Source: Colimorpha_A sp900556615
GTDB lineage: Bacteria > Bacillota > Clostridia > Oscillospirales > CAG-272
Reading direction: 5' to 3'
NCBI GenBank assembly: GCA_963598415.1
Contig: CAVBUH010000047.1
Location: 124,001 to 188,000 of the forward strand
DNA length: 64,000 bases
Translations under genes and position numbers: made by a program
The notes under the pieces: generated by a model
The model's database searches: none
Seen by the model: the letters and a program-made list of their open reading frames with translations, nothing else
Told to the model about the DNA's origin: nothing
Shown here: positions 1 to 7,741 of the stretch, piece by piece
Numbering within the stretch: the stretch's first letter is position 1
Layout of the letters: every line of letters begins with the position of its first letter

Positions 1-468
1 CACCCCTCTTGCCTGTGCCGAGGAAAGCTTTAACCCCTCCTCGGAAACAGCATCAATAAGTCCCATAACGGCTTCCGCCTGAGAGAGACTCAGCTTTCCG
101 TTGAGAAAAGCGCGCTTTGTAAATTCGCCGGCACCAGCATATCGACAGCCCGAAGATATTGCCGACTCCAGAACGGCATTCGCCAGCACGATGCCGCCGT
201 GGCAGCTTATTTCAACAGTATCCTCGCCCGTAAAAGAGTGAGGGGCACGAAAAACCGCGGCAATCCCATCATCAATCTCAGCGCCGTTATGAAAAATATG
301 TCCGTAAACCGTTGTGTTTCCTTCCAAATCGCAAAGCTTTACGCCTTTTGCAGGCAGAAAAAAACGGTCGGCAAGCGGCAAAACCCCTTCTCCGCTTAAT
401 CTTATAACGGCTATTCCGCCGCGCCCGTAAGGGGTTGATATCGCGGCTATCGGTTCGTTTAAATTCAT
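1..468 (-). CDS. mnmE: tRNA modification GTPase MnmE (5' part, runs off window)
   Basis: This is the N-terminal 156 codons of MnmE, which with MnmG makes the 5-carboxymethylaminomethyl group on U34 of certain tRNAs. Reading the minus strand from ATG at 468 gives NEPIAAISTPYGRGGIAVIR followed by LSG, the hallmark start of the folate-binding N-terminal domain. HSFTGEDTVEISCHGG follows near residue 80, then the start of the helical domain (GEFTKRAFLNGKLSLSQAEA). The G domain lies beyond the left edge. A ribosome binding site (GGTGGAG, 474-480 on the minus strand) fixes the start. No frameshift is seen. The family assignment is secure; only completeness cannot be judged. Confidence 0.95.
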   Translation of the reverse strand, partial: MNLNEPIAAISTPYGRGGIAVIRLSGEGVLPLADRFFLPAKGVKLCDLEGNTTVYGHIFHNGAEIDDGIAAVFRAPHSFTGEDTVEISCHGGIVLANAVLESAISSGCRYAGAGEFTKRAFLNGKLSLSQAEAVMGLIDAVSEEGLKLSSAQARGV

Positions 469-558
469 TATCACTCCACCTGGGAAGCTTTGAAACATAA
501 TTGCAAAAAAGCTACCCCAAAAATCACTGTCAACTATCAGTCTTTAAAAATCTGACCA

Positions 559-590
559 AGAAAAAAGGCTGTCGCTTAAGCAACAGCCCA
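559..590 (-). terminator. Rho-independent terminator for the 773-1039 gene
   Basis: On the minus strand GGCTGT and ACAGCC pair around a short loop and are followed by CCTTTTTTC. It lies downstream of the small membrane protein gene, with an R1 repeat copy (594-771) sitting between the stop codon and this terminator. Confidence 0.75.
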
Positions 591-593
591 CCT

Positions 594-771
594 TTAAATC
601 AATACCACACAATTCTGACGGTACAGCCGTGCAGTCGCATTTTCTGTCAAACGATACAAATTAAGAACGCAAAAGAGCTCCTCTGCCGACAAAATTTGTG
701 AAGTATGACGGGAAAGGGACAAGCAGATTGCCGTCAAGGCGCAAGCCGTGAATTATGCGGTGCTGCCTTAA
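594..771 (+). repeat. R1 interspersed repeat, copy 1
   Basis: A diverged but full-length copy of the about 180-bp R1 family. It keeps the core CTCCTCTGCCGAC, the motif AATTTGTGAAGTATGACGGG and the right end GCGGTGCTGCCTTAA. The left end (TTAAATCAATACCACACAAT) is more degraded. The terminal TTAA (768-771) is one base from the stop codon of the minus-strand gene that ends at 773. No coding capacity. Confidence 0.8.
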
Positions 772-772
772 A

Positions 773-1039
773 TTAACCTTCCGCCTCGACAGCTTCTCCG
801 GCTTCCTCGGTTTCGCTGTTGGCATATTCGCAATTATCACAATCGCAGTCAAGTCCATCATTATCAAGACATTCAAAGTTGCAATCGCAATCATCGTCGC
901 AAAGCAGGCACAGCTTCTGCTTATATTTATCGTAAAGAACCTTCGCTATAACGCAGATACCGGCAACTATACCGACGGCAAGGAAAACCTTAAGCAGAAT
1001 CTCAAGCGTTTTGTTTTCTTCTCTTTTCTTAAACATCAT
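773..1039 (-). CDS. Small membrane protein with Cys/Asp-rich tail, unknown function
   Basis: I do not recognise a named family. The 88-residue product has a charged start (MMFKKREENK), one hydrophobic segment at about residues 14-36 (LLKVFLAVGIVAGICVIAKV), then a soluble tail. The tail holds eight cysteines mixed with many Asp/Glu residues (CLLCDDDCDCNFECL, CDCDNCEY) and an acidic end. A good ribosome binding site (AGGGGG) precedes ATG 1039. The Cys/Asp tail could bind metal or form disulfides; this is inference. The gene probably has its own terminator at 559-590 and sits upstream of mnmE on the same strand. Confidence 0.65.
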   Translation of the reverse strand: MMFKKREENKTLEILLKVFLAVGIVAGICVIAKVLYDKYKQKLCLLCDDDCDCNFECLDNDGLDCDCDNCEYANSETEEAGEAVEAEG

Positions 1040-1452
1040 AATCCCCCTTTAAAAATGAAATACAATATATTTTGCTTCAGATGTTTATATTATACCTCAA
1101 AAGAGCGTTATACACAAGAGAAAGAAAAAAAATATTTGTAAATTAATCTCAAAAAAAGTTCATATCTTGTTAATTAAGAAAAGTTCAGAAGGGATTCCCT
1201 GTCTTTTGAATCCTTTCCAGCAAATCTGTAAGTAAATTGTTGATTTCCGTCAGATACTGTGATATAATAGAGATAGCTTTTTATAACTAAAGCAAAACCG
1301 TTTCGGCGGTTAAAGATGCGAATATGCTTATTCAGCAGAAAAACAAGCTTTTCTTGGAAGCTCTCGTTTCCGGAAAACTATATAAAAAACAACGGATATA
1401 AAACATTATTCGCTGAAATCCAACTGATTATGTCACCGAAAGGGTATGTACC
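1040..1452. other. Intergenic region holding the promoter for 1453-3426
   Basis: About 410 bases without a gene. It carries the promoter at 1240-1268 and a roughly 180-base AT-rich leader. A short hairpin (AACCG/CGGTT near 1298-1315) is present in the leader, but I do not recognise a known riboswitch class. Nothing else is evident. Confidence 0.5.
1240..1268 (+). promoter_or_regulatory. Sigma-A type promoter
   Basis: TTGATT at 1240-1245 and TATAAT at 1263-1268 are separated by 17 bases. It would produce a leader of about 175 bases before the GTG at 1453. Confidence 0.6.
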
Positions 1453-2487
1453 GTGAATACTCCCGAACGACGCAAAAGCAATTCTACACCGTCAAGCGAA
1501 CGTACAAACAAGAAAATTCGTTCCACGACATCCAAACAACAAAATATCGCAGCGCACAGATATAACTCCTCTACACGCACCGTTCCTACTCCGGACGCAA
1601 CCTCCGGGCATCCCCCTCGCCGCCCCTCCGTCAATATGCATTCGACTAATGCAGGCTACTACAGGCGCAGCCCTTTGCAGTCCTCAGGATCGGATCTTAA
1701 GAATAATCTTAAATCGCAAACACCGCTCAACAGACAGCTTCGTCAAAAAAATGTGCCGTCAGAACCTGGCACAAGACGCCGCACAACAAAACCACAGTAT
1801 TACCGTATAAAAGAAGAACGTAAAAAAAGCCGTTCCCTTTTTGGCAAACGAGTCTTGACGGTACTGATTCTTTATGCGATTCTCATGCCGCTGTCTCTGG
1901 GACTTTTTTGGATGTGGCTTCCCCGACACACCACCCCGGAAACCCGTAACTATACCTATCAGATCGGTCCGGATAACAACGTTCTGTCAAAAAAGATTTA
2001 TTCCTGGGACATCGTTCGCGCTGAAAGTGTTTATTATCTTGATATGACCGGCATTGCAGAGCTTTGTGAAATGACCACAACCGGGGATTCTGAAAGTATG
2101 AAATATACTGTCAGAGCTAACGGCGAAACGGTTGAGTTTGTTCTCGGACAAAGCCTTGCCTATATCAATGGGATCCCTGAAAGAATGGAAGCCACATGCT
2201 ATATCAGAAACGGGAAAGTCTATGTACCGATGGATTTTGTAAACAGATGCTTTAAAGGTCTTAATGCTTCTCTCGACACTGAAAAAAACAAGATAACCGT
2301 TATCCGGGAAACCGATGACGAAACGGGAAACTATCTGCTCCTTTCTTTCCCTTTTAAACAGAGTGAAACGAGTTCCTCAATAGATTTCTCATCTCTTGAT
2401 GTCGATATCCAGCAGGAAATTCTTCTCAGGGAGCAGATCAACCAAGATCTCTCCGCTGCAAATCCGATTTCCGGAACCGCCGAATAG
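1453..2487 (+). CDS. Membrane-anchored stalk-domain protein (copper amine oxidase N-like)
   Basis: A 344-residue type II membrane protein. Residues 1-125 are a basic, Ser/Thr/Arg-rich, probably disordered cytoplasmic region. One membrane helix lies at about 133-156 (VLTVLILYAILMPLSLGLFW). The outer part (about 170-290) has the pattern of stalk domains related to copper amine oxidase N-terminal domains: a hydrophobic strand pair, then NGIPERMEATCYIRNGKVYV followed by PMDFV. Such domains often mediate cell-wall or polysaccharide contacts. The start is GTG at 1453, eight bases after AAAGGG; no in-frame ATG fits better. It is co-directional with the VanY-type peptidase 33 bases downstream, so a role in peptidoglycan processing is inferred. 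Confidence 0.75.
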   Translation: MNTPERRKSNSTPSSERTNKKIRSTTSKQQNIAAHRYNSSTRTVPTPDATSGHPPRRPSVNMHSTNAGYYRRSPLQSSGSDLKNNLKSQTPLNRQLRQKNVPSEPGTRRRTTKPQYYRIKEERKKSRSLFGKRVLTVLILYAILMPLSLGLFWMWLPRHTTPETRNYTYQIGPDNNVLSKKIYSWDIVRAESVYYLDMTGIAELCEMTTTGDSESMKYTVRANGETVEFVLGQSLAYINGIPERMEATCYIRNGKVYVPMDFVNRCFKGLNASLDTEKNKITVIRETDDETGNYLLLSFPFKQSETSSSIDFSSLDVDIQQEILLREQINQDLSAANPISGTAE

Positions 2488-2520
2488 TCAATTTTCAAAG
2501 AAAGGAGCGAATATCCTGTT

Positions 2521-3426
2521 ATGCAGAATCGGAAGCAATCTCCCTCAAAACAGAAAAACTCCTGCTTGGCTTTTAAAGCCGGTCTTTCATTCTTCCTTTT
2601 CATTCTTACCGTTATGTTGGGGATTGCAGTATTTTCAGCAGTTTGCAACGGCAATGCAGAATGGAGCATTATTACCGACGCAGTCCTCGATACCGATATG
2701 TCGGGGACTGGAACATTGCCGGTCCCTCCGTACGGTAACGGTTTTGTCGCTGATATCAGTGAATTTGAAGAATATATCAATCCGATTCATAAGCTTCGTG
2801 ACAACTTTCTTACCCTTATCAACCGTGATAATCCCGCCGGAGACACTTCTCTGCCCGACGATCTCACTGCGATTCCTCAAGCTCTTACGTCCGGCGGCCG
2901 TGATAATGTGTTTCTCAGCCTATATGCCGCAAAAGCGCTTGAAGCCATGTTCACCGAAATAAAAGCGCAGAATGTTGAAATAACCGATCCCAAAACCAAA
3001 ATAACGCTCTCCGTCACCCTCGGATATGTTTCGTACAACGATCAAGCAGCAAAATTTGAAAATGAAGTAAGCAAACTCATGAGGAATGACGAAACGCTTT
3101 CCAGAAAAATGGCAGAAGATATTGCAGAAACAACGGTCTCACGTCCCGGAAAAGACGAGCATCAAAGCGGACTTTCTGCCGATATCCACAATTGTGCATC
3201 AAACAGCCTTTCTTTTAAAAATTCCGAAGCTTATATCTGGCTGAAAGAAAACTCTTGGAAGTTCGGTTTTATTTTAAGATATCCCGAAGACAAAACCGAG
3301 ATTACCGGAGTTCAGTTTGAACCCTGGCATTACAGATATGTCGGCAGGTATCATGCAAAGGAAATGGTTGAGCGAAATCTCTGTCTTGAAGAATACATCG
3401 ATTTTCTTTTATCACAGCAAAATTAA
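2521..3426 (+). CDS. D-alanyl-D-alanine carboxypeptidase, VanY type (M15B)
   Basis: A 301-residue membrane-anchored zinc peptidase expected to trim the terminal D-Ala from peptidoglycan stem peptides outside the cell. A signal anchor lies at about residues 21-42. The catalytic domain carries the family signature DEHQSGLSADIH (zinc ligands His214 and Asp221) and FEPWHYRYVG (general base Glu267, zinc ligand His270). The region between about 55 and 125 is variable. The ribosome binding site (AAAGGAG, 2501-2507) lies 13 bases from ATG, longer than usual, and no nearer in-frame start exists. The TAA stop (3424-3426) is formed by the terminal TTAA of the R3 element. Confidence 0.9.
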   Translation: MQNRKQSPSKQKNSCLAFKAGLSFFLFILTVMLGIAVFSAVCNGNAEWSIITDAVLDTDMSGTGTLPVPPYGNGFVADISEFEEYINPIHKLRDNFLTLINRDNPAGDTSLPDDLTAIPQALTSGGRDNVFLSLYAAKALEAMFTEIKAQNVEITDPKTKITLSVTLGYVSYNDQAAKFENEVSKLMRNDETLSRKMAEDIAETTVSRPGKDEHQSGLSADIHNCASNSLSFKNSEAYIWLKENSWKFGFILRYPEDKTEITGVQFEPWHYRYVGRYHAKEMVERNLCLEEYIDFLLSQQN

Positions 3427-3611
3427 GGAATCGCTGAATAAATCGACTATGCAGATTTCCGAGATGATTTTTTTGTACGGCAAAGCAAAAAAACGCAGGA
3501 ATATGGTTCATATTTCAAGGTTTTTAGTAGCTGCGCCGAGGCGCAGCTACAGAAGCCGGACATTAAATCAGCCGGAAAGATGCGTTGACAATTTATTCAG
3601 CGATTCCTTAA
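3423..3611. mobile_element. R3: TTAA-bounded MITE-like element with 21-bp inverted repeats
   Basis: The left end begins TTAAGGAATCGCTGAATAAA and the right end is its exact reverse complement; the perfect arm is 21 bp, and both ends terminate in TTAA. The 189-bp element contains a 10-bp stem (GTAGCTGCGC/GCGCAGCTAC, 3527-3550) and no transposase gene. The structure fits a miniature inverted-repeat element. The left TTAA doubles as the stop codon of the carboxypeptidase gene. Only one copy lies in this window. Confidence 0.85.
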
Positions 3612-3680
3612 CAAAGGATATATTACATTGGCTTTAAGAAAAACCAGATTGCGAAAATTAAAAAAAATAAAAATTAAGTA

Positions 3681-3709
3681 TTGACAACCTGACTTTAATA
3701 TGGTATAAT
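3681..3709 (+). promoter_or_regulatory. Consensus promoter of the tRNA-Thr/tRNA-Tyr operon
   Basis: Perfect TTGACA (3681-3686) and TATAAT (3704-3709) with a 17-base spacer, 37 bases upstream of tRNA-Thr. Confidence 0.9.
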
Positions 3710-3745
3710 ATGAACTGTTGCGAGGTAAACGAGCGGCAATAATTT

Positions 3746-3820
3746 GCTGGTGTGGCTCAATGGCAGAGCAGCTGATTTGTAATCAGCAGGTTGATGGTTC
3801 GACTCCGTTCACCAGCTCCA
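3746..3820 (+). tRNA. tRNA-Thr (TGT)
   Basis: A cloverleaf can be folded: acceptor GCTGGTG/CACCAGC, anticodon arm CTGAT-TTTGTAA-ATCAG with anticodon TGT, T-loop GGTTCGACTC, and an encoded CCA end. It is followed five bases later by tRNA-Tyr. Confidence 0.95.
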
Positions 3821-3825
3821 TATAT

Positions 3826-3910
3826 GGGAGCGTTCCCGAGCGGCCAAAGGGGGCAGACTGTAAATCTGTTGTCAGTGACTTCAGTGGTCCGAATCCACTC
3901 GCTCCCACCA
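3826..3910 (+). tRNA. tRNA-Tyr (GTA)
   Basis: A class II tRNA with acceptor GGGAGCG/CGCTCCC, anticodon loop CTGTAAA (anticodon GTA), long variable arm, GGTCCGAATCC T-arm and encoded CCA. Confidence 0.95.
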
Positions 3911-3911
3911 T

Positions 3912-3955
3912 GAAAAAGCGAACTTTTGTCTACCGACAAAGGTTCGCTTTTTCAA
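3912..3955 (+). terminator. Rho-independent terminator after the tRNAs
   Basis: AAAAAGCGAAC...GACAAAGGTTCGCTTTTT forms a strong stem of about 18 bp with a four-base loop and ends in a T run. It closes the two-tRNA operon. Confidence 0.9.
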
Positions 3956-3959
3956 TGAT

Positions 3960-4140
3960 ATCTGTTCCTGTTGGAACGGGTGATATATCTTCGATATGAT
4001 ATCGCGCCTTCATGCGATGATAATGCTTCGCATATGGAGGAACGGATATTATATCATGCAGCATTAGCCGTATATCATATCGTGCAAGCGATATATATAT
4101 TGAAAGATACGACAAACTATGATATAATGCATGCTATAAT
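3960..4140. repeat. Array of short hairpins downstream of tRNA-Tyr
   Basis: A run of adjacent small palindromes: GTTCC/GGAAC, ATATC-TTC-GATAT, ATCGC/GCGAT, ATGC-TTC-GCAT and ATATCG/CGATAT. They are separated by AT-rich GATAT-type linkers. The stretch has no ORF that looks real. Similar hairpin mosaics are common between genes in gut Clostridia (from memory, unchecked). A second array lies at 4593-4713. Confidence 0.55.
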
Positions 4141-4230
4141 ACTCGCAAAAGATGACGGTTGCCGAGAACAAATAAGCCGGCTATATGCTGTCACATATCA
4201 TTAAAATAATATGCGGTAAAGGAGTAGTGT

Positions 4231-4413
4231 ATGGAAAAGGTGCTGTGGGTTAGGAGTCAAGCGAAAATGGTAGGAGCAAAGGAAGATGACGGCTTGCGTG
4301 TCGTTAATCAGTATTTGGAAGAAGGCTGGCGCGTGAAAAGCATATCTGCCTGCGCATGTGGTGATTCTTACAGCATGGGGCAGGCGTATATTGTGATTGA
4401 AAACGACGAATAA
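4231..4413 (+). CDS. Small hypothetical protein (DUF4177-like pattern)
   Basis: A 60-residue protein with a good ribosome binding site (AAAGGAG, seven bases before ATG). The pattern VVNQYLEEGWRVKSISAC followed by YIVIEND resembles DUF4177-type small proteins, where a helix ending in EGW is followed by a strand. The cysteine pair CAC is not a known motif. There is no signal or membrane segment. It lies alone between two hairpin arrays in the scar downstream of the tRNA operon, so horizontal transfer is plausible. Confidence 0.55.
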   Translation: MEKVLWVRSQAKMVGAKEDDGLRVVNQYLEEGWRVKSISACACGDSYSMGQAYIVIENDE

Positions 4414-4426
4414 ACAAAATATATAT

Positions 4427-4567
4427 TCATAATACGGGCGTAGCAGATTGCAGGTGTTTCAATATTTTTCTCTGTTTAAGGAAGACGGCAGCTTCTCGAT
4501 ATAAAAAGTGTACTTTTAGTCGTTTTTCCCCCTGCTTGTTGACCGTTTGGTCGCTCTTTCTTTTCAA
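4427..4567 (-). pseudogene. Short TTG-started ORF, possible recombinase N-terminal remnant
   Basis: On the minus strand a strong ribosome binding site (AGGGGG, around 4573-4578) precedes TTG at 4567. The 46-residue frame begins MKRKSDQTVNKQGEKRLKV. This lysine-rich start followed by RLKV is reminiscent of the lead-in of serine recombinases from mobile elements, but no catalytic region follows. It may be a truncated remnant. Confidence is low because the match is only a short pattern. Confidence 0.3.
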
Positions 4568-4592
4568 CTAAATCCCCCTGTCGGGTGAATAA

Positions 4593-4713
4593 ATCGTCTT
4601 CGACGATGAAATCCGGCGTGTTGCCGGATGGGTGGATTTAATTTCATCTTTGAGCGAAGCGAAAAGATTTCATCCAAGCTTGCTTGGATTTCATCGTACG
4701 CCAGCACGATTTC
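4593..4713. repeat. Second hairpin array
   Basis: Five consecutive palindromes: ATCGTC-TTC-GACGAT, ATCCGGC/GCCGGAT, ATCTTT/AAAAGAT, ATCCAAGC-TT-GCTTGGAT and ATCGT/ACGAT, punctuated by GAAAT or TTCAT. The uniform design suggests a modular repeat or a structured RNA tail, not coding DNA. Confidence 0.6.
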
Positions 4714-4951
4714 TTTGAAAACACCGTAATTTTTTGATATAATTTATTAAAGAAATGATAACCTTGCCAGAAAATAAACTTGCATATATGTCCGCCAAAT
4801 TTACTATTACGATACTAAAGCCGACAAATAGAATTAAGGGGCATTATTCCCTGTTCAATCAGCATGAAAGAAATCGTACATCCATCGGCGCAAATATTCG
4901 TAATACCAAGTATGTTCATAGTAAAAATCCATATTTGTGAGTATCATTTTT

Positions 4952-5551
4952 ATGAAAAAATTGATTATATACATTCATGGAAAAGGTGGCAGACCGGAGG
5001 AAGCAGAACATTACACGGTGCTATTTGATGACTGCGATGTGATTGGTTTTAACTATGCCGCACAGACACCGTGGGAGGCGAAAGAAGAATTTCCGTTATT
5101 TTTTGATTCATTTTGCCGAGGCTATGATTCTGTGACGGTAATCGCAAACAGCATCGGGGCTTATTTTGCCATGCACGCTTTGTCAAACAGCCGGATTGAA
5201 AGAGCATATTTTATTTCGCCTGTTGTGAACATGGAAAAGCTGATTTCGGATATGATGATATGGGCAAATATAGCCGAATATGACCTTCGGAACAAAAAGG
5301 AGATTCATACAACTTTCGGAGAGACTCTTTCCTGGGAGTACCTTTGCTATGTAAAGGAACATCCTGTTACATGGAAAATTCCGACCCACATTCTATACGG
5401 AGAAAAAGACAATTTAACATCTTACGAAACAATGTCTGAATTTGCAAACAAAATCAATGCAACACTTACCGTTATGAAAAATGGAGAGCACTGGTTTCAT
5501 ACGAAAGAGCAGATGAACTTTCTTGATAACTGGTTAAAACGTATTTTATGA
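4952..5551 (+). CDS. Alpha/beta hydrolase family protein
   Basis: A 199-residue cytoplasmic alpha/beta hydrolase. An early strand and oxyanion region is IIYIHGKGG (residues 5-13). The nucleophile elbow is ANSIGAY with Ser67. An acid lies in YGEKDN (Asp153), and the catalytic His is in NGEHWFH (His180). The substrate cannot be inferred; the size fits small esterases or RBBP9/YdeN-like hydrolases. ATG 4952 is preferred over the GTG at 4937 because the conserved strand starts immediately after it, although the ribosome binding site is weak. It has its own terminator downstream. Confidence 0.85.
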   Translation: MKKLIIYIHGKGGRPEEAEHYTVLFDDCDVIGFNYAAQTPWEAKEEFPLFFDSFCRGYDSVTVIANSIGAYFAMHALSNSRIERAYFISPVVNMEKLISDMMIWANIAEYDLRNKKEIHTTFGETLSWEYLCYVKEHPVTWKIPTHILYGEKDNLTSYETMSEFANKINATLTVMKNGEHWFHTKEQMNFLDNWLKRIL

Positions 5552-5616
5552 CAACAATAATACTTTTGATCATTCTTACCCTTATTTTATACACCGTTTT
5601 GTCGTCCTCTCTCACC

Positions 5617-5654
5617 AAAACACGCCTTGTATAATAAAAAAGGGCGTGTTTTTT
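5617..5654 (+). terminator. Rho-independent terminator of the hydrolase gene
   Basis: AAAACACGCC and GGGCGTGTTTTTT pair across a loop of about 14 bases and end in a T run. Confidence 0.85.
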
Positions 5655-5659
5655 AATGA

Positions 5660-5816
5660 ATTGGCTTTGTTGCATGTAAGTATACCTTCAGTATGTGAAG
5701 CAATGTTTCGCATCATAGGATAATTATTCTCTATAATCTTGGATATGATGAAAAAGATGTTGTTCCTGTTGACGATTTGATGTTTTGGGATAAATGCAAT
5801 CCAAATCATGACAACG
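5660..5816. other. Unassigned spacer with an open frame remnant
   Basis: One plus-strand frame stays open from 5699 to the stop at 5871-5873 and reads as protein-like text (VPVDDLMFWDKCNPNHDNEK), but it has no start codon and runs through the hairpin at 5817-5859. It may be a decayed 3' gene end. I see nothing else. Confidence 0.3.
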
Positions 5817-5859
5817 AAAAAAGCAACTCCTTTGAACCACTAAGTTCAAATAGAGTTGC
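5815..5859 (-). terminator. Rho-independent terminator of the LRR lipoprotein gene
   Basis: On the minus strand GCAACTC...TTGAAC-TTAGTG-GTTCAA...GAGTTGC forms a two-part stem followed by TTTTTTC. It lies 73 bases past the stop codon of the minus-strand gene. Confidence 0.8.
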
Positions 5860-5931
5860 TCTTGTATTTAGTTGATATTTTGGATACAAGATTTCGTCTT
5901 CACCCCAACTTGAACCCCCAAAGATGTCGAC

Positions 5932-7461
5932 TCATTGAGCGTGGTTAAAATGGAGAAAATAATTTCCGGAGCTTTGGCTCCAATCGCTGTATATCACGAT
6001 GTTATTCCAGTCAGACTCTGTTCCGGCGTAATAAACATCAGATAAGCAATAGCAGTTCGCGAAAGACTTTTCCGAAATTGTTTTTAACGTTTCGGGCAAC
6101 ATAACGGTTGTCAGTGCTGTGCATCCTTCGAATGCCCTGTCCCCTATAAAGGTTACTCCATCAGGGATAACAATAGATTTCAGTCCAGTACATCCTTGGA
6201 AGGACGAGCTGAGTATAAATACTACACTTTCATCGCTCGGGATGACGCTGTTTTTACATCCTTGAGCCAAGGCTTTATCTGCAGTTTCAATCAAACAGTT
6301 TCCGGCGCTGTGGAATATGGTGTTTTCCTCTGCAACGGTGATCTGCTCTAAATTGCTGCACTCCGAAAAAGCCCAGGTGTCGATTGTTGATACATTCTTT
6401 GGGATAAATATAGAGGACAAGCTACGACAACCTGTAAAAGCCCAATGACCGATTTTTGTGAGGCTGTCAGGGAAGGTGATTTGTTTTAAACTCCAACAGC
6501 CTGAGAAAACGCTCATATTTATGGTTGTTACACCGGTTGGAATATTCACAGACGCAAGACCGACACAGCCGGCAAAAGCACTCGTACCAATGCTTGTTAC
6601 GCTATCCGGAATCATAATTGAAGTCAGTTCTCTGCAGCCTCTAAAGGCTTCTTCATCAATGCTCGTGATACTATCCGGAATTATGACCGAAACAAGGGAG
6701 GCTCCCGCGAAAGCTTTTCTGTTGATTCCAACGACGGTTTTTCCGTTATACGTGGAGGGAATAATGATTGCCGTATCTGTGCATGAGCCGATACTCATAA
6801 TATAATAGACGTCTCCGGAGAGCTTGTATTCCAAGCCCTCGGCGGTCTTGTAAGTCAGTACATCAAGCTCGGTTGCTTCGATATATCCACAATCTTCGCA
6901 AATGTGTTCTCTTTCGCCCTTTTCTGTTTCCGTAGGAGCTTTAACCGTTATTTCATAATAAAAGCTATGTGGCAGGAGGTCGTCCTCCAAGTTTTCCTTC
7001 TTTCCACATGAGCAGGTGCGCTCTTTTACACCTTTTTCAGAACACGTTGCATTTTTCAAGGTTTCCCAATTGCCATAAGTGTGCGGAAGCATTGCGGTAA
7101 CCTCTGTTTCCTCATCTCCACAAAGCGAACACGCACGCACTTGCGTTCCCGTTTCGGTACACGTTGCATTTTTTAGGGCAGACCAATCACCATAATTGTG
7201 TTGAAGCATTTGGGTTGTGCGGGTGTTTTTTTCACCGCAAATCGAACAAACGCACTCCTCCACGCCTTGCTCTGTGCAGGTTGCGGCTTTCACCGTTGTC
7301 CACTTAGAATATTGATGCTCAATGGGGGCGATAGGAGCAGCGTCTTCCGTGCTATAATCATTTGTCGTTTCCGCAGGGGAGTCGGAATTGCACGCAACTA
7401 ATGTGGAAATACATAAAAGCATACACAATAAGAGCAAATGTACTTTTAGAGTTTCTATCAT
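5932..7461 (-). CDS. Surface lipoprotein with Cys modules and BspA-type leucine-rich repeats
   Basis: A 509-residue lipoprotein. The signal peptide ends in the lipobox LVAC (Cys24). Residues about 50-190 contain three tandem modules of about 42 residues of the form HxYGxWxxxKxATCTExG, each with paired CxxC-like cysteines (CSICG, CSLCG, CSCG). From about 235 to the end there are BspA/LRR_5 repeats (ADRAFEGCTAL-type, VVIPDGVTSIG-type), a fold used for adhesion and binding on the cell surface. ATG 7461 is chosen over the longer open frame because of AGGAG seven bases upstream and the signal peptide. It follows tRNA-Ser on the same strand, so readthrough is possible. Confidence 0.85.
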   Translation of the reverse strand: MIETLKVHLLLLCMLLCISTLVACNSDSPAETTNDYSTEDAAPIAPIEHQYSKWTTVKAATCTEQGVEECVCSICGEKNTRTTQMLQHNYGDWSALKNATCTETGTQVRACSLCGDEETEVTAMLPHTYGNWETLKNATCSEKGVKERTCSCGKKENLEDDLLPHSFYYEITVKAPTETEKGEREHICEDCGYIEATELDVLTYKTAEGLEYKLSGDVYYIMSIGSCTDTAIIIPSTYNGKTVVGINRKAFAGASLVSVIIPDSITSIDEEAFRGCRELTSIMIPDSVTSIGTSAFAGCVGLASVNIPTGVTTINMSVFSGCWSLKQITFPDSLTKIGHWAFTGCRSLSSIFIPKNVSTIDTWAFSECSNLEQITVAEENTIFHSAGNCLIETADKALAQGCKNSVIPSDESVVFILSSSFQGCTGLKSIVIPDGVTFIGDRAFEGCTALTTVMLPETLKTISEKSFANCYCLSDVYYAGTESDWNNIVIYSDWSQSSGNYFLHFNHAQ

Positions 7462-7595
7462 AATGATTCTCCTGTTAAAGCTTGTCTTTGATTGTTCCAT
7501 GGTGAAGAATAAAACGTTTTTGCTATGAAAAAACGTTTTAAAAAAATAAGCACGGCAACCGAAACCATAAAGGTATCGTAATTGCCGCACAAATT

Positions 7596-7686
7596 TGGCG
7601 GAGAAGGAGAGATTCGAACTCTCGAACCCATTTCTGGGTTACACGATTTCCAATCGTGCGCGCTCGACCAGCTACGCGACTTCTCC
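7596..7686 (-). tRNA. tRNA-Ser (GGA)
   Basis: Class II tRNA read from the minus strand: acceptor GGAGAAG/CTTCTCC, anticodon loop TTGGAAA (anticodon GGA), long variable arm AACCCAGAAATGGGTT, T-arm GAGTTCGAATCTC, encoded CCA. Confidence 0.95.
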
Positions 7687-7712
7687 ACATAGCTAAAATC
7701 TACAACACTCCT

Positions 7713-7741
7713 ATTATATCATTTTTCAAGCCGTTTGTCAA
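7713..7741 (-). promoter_or_regulatory. Consensus promoter of tRNA-Ser
   Basis: On the minus strand TTGACA (7736-7741) and TATAAT (7713-7718) are 17 bases apart, just upstream of the tRNA. Confidence 0.9.

Noticed and set aside
755..1141. 128-codon plus-strand ORF
   Set aside because: Antisense shadow of the small membrane protein gene at 773-1039.
1269..1452. Possible riboswitch in the leader of the stalk-domain gene
   Set aside because: Only one short hairpin is visible, and no conserved core of a known riboswitch class was found.
4755..4940. 61-codon plus-strand ORF
   Set aside because: No ribosome binding site, low-complexity AT-driven composition, and no resemblance to a known family; it sits between the hairpin array and the hydrolase.
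5699..5873. Open frame reading VPVDDLMFWDKC
   Set aside because: It has no start codon and runs through a terminator hairpin; it may be a remnant but cannot be supported as a gene.
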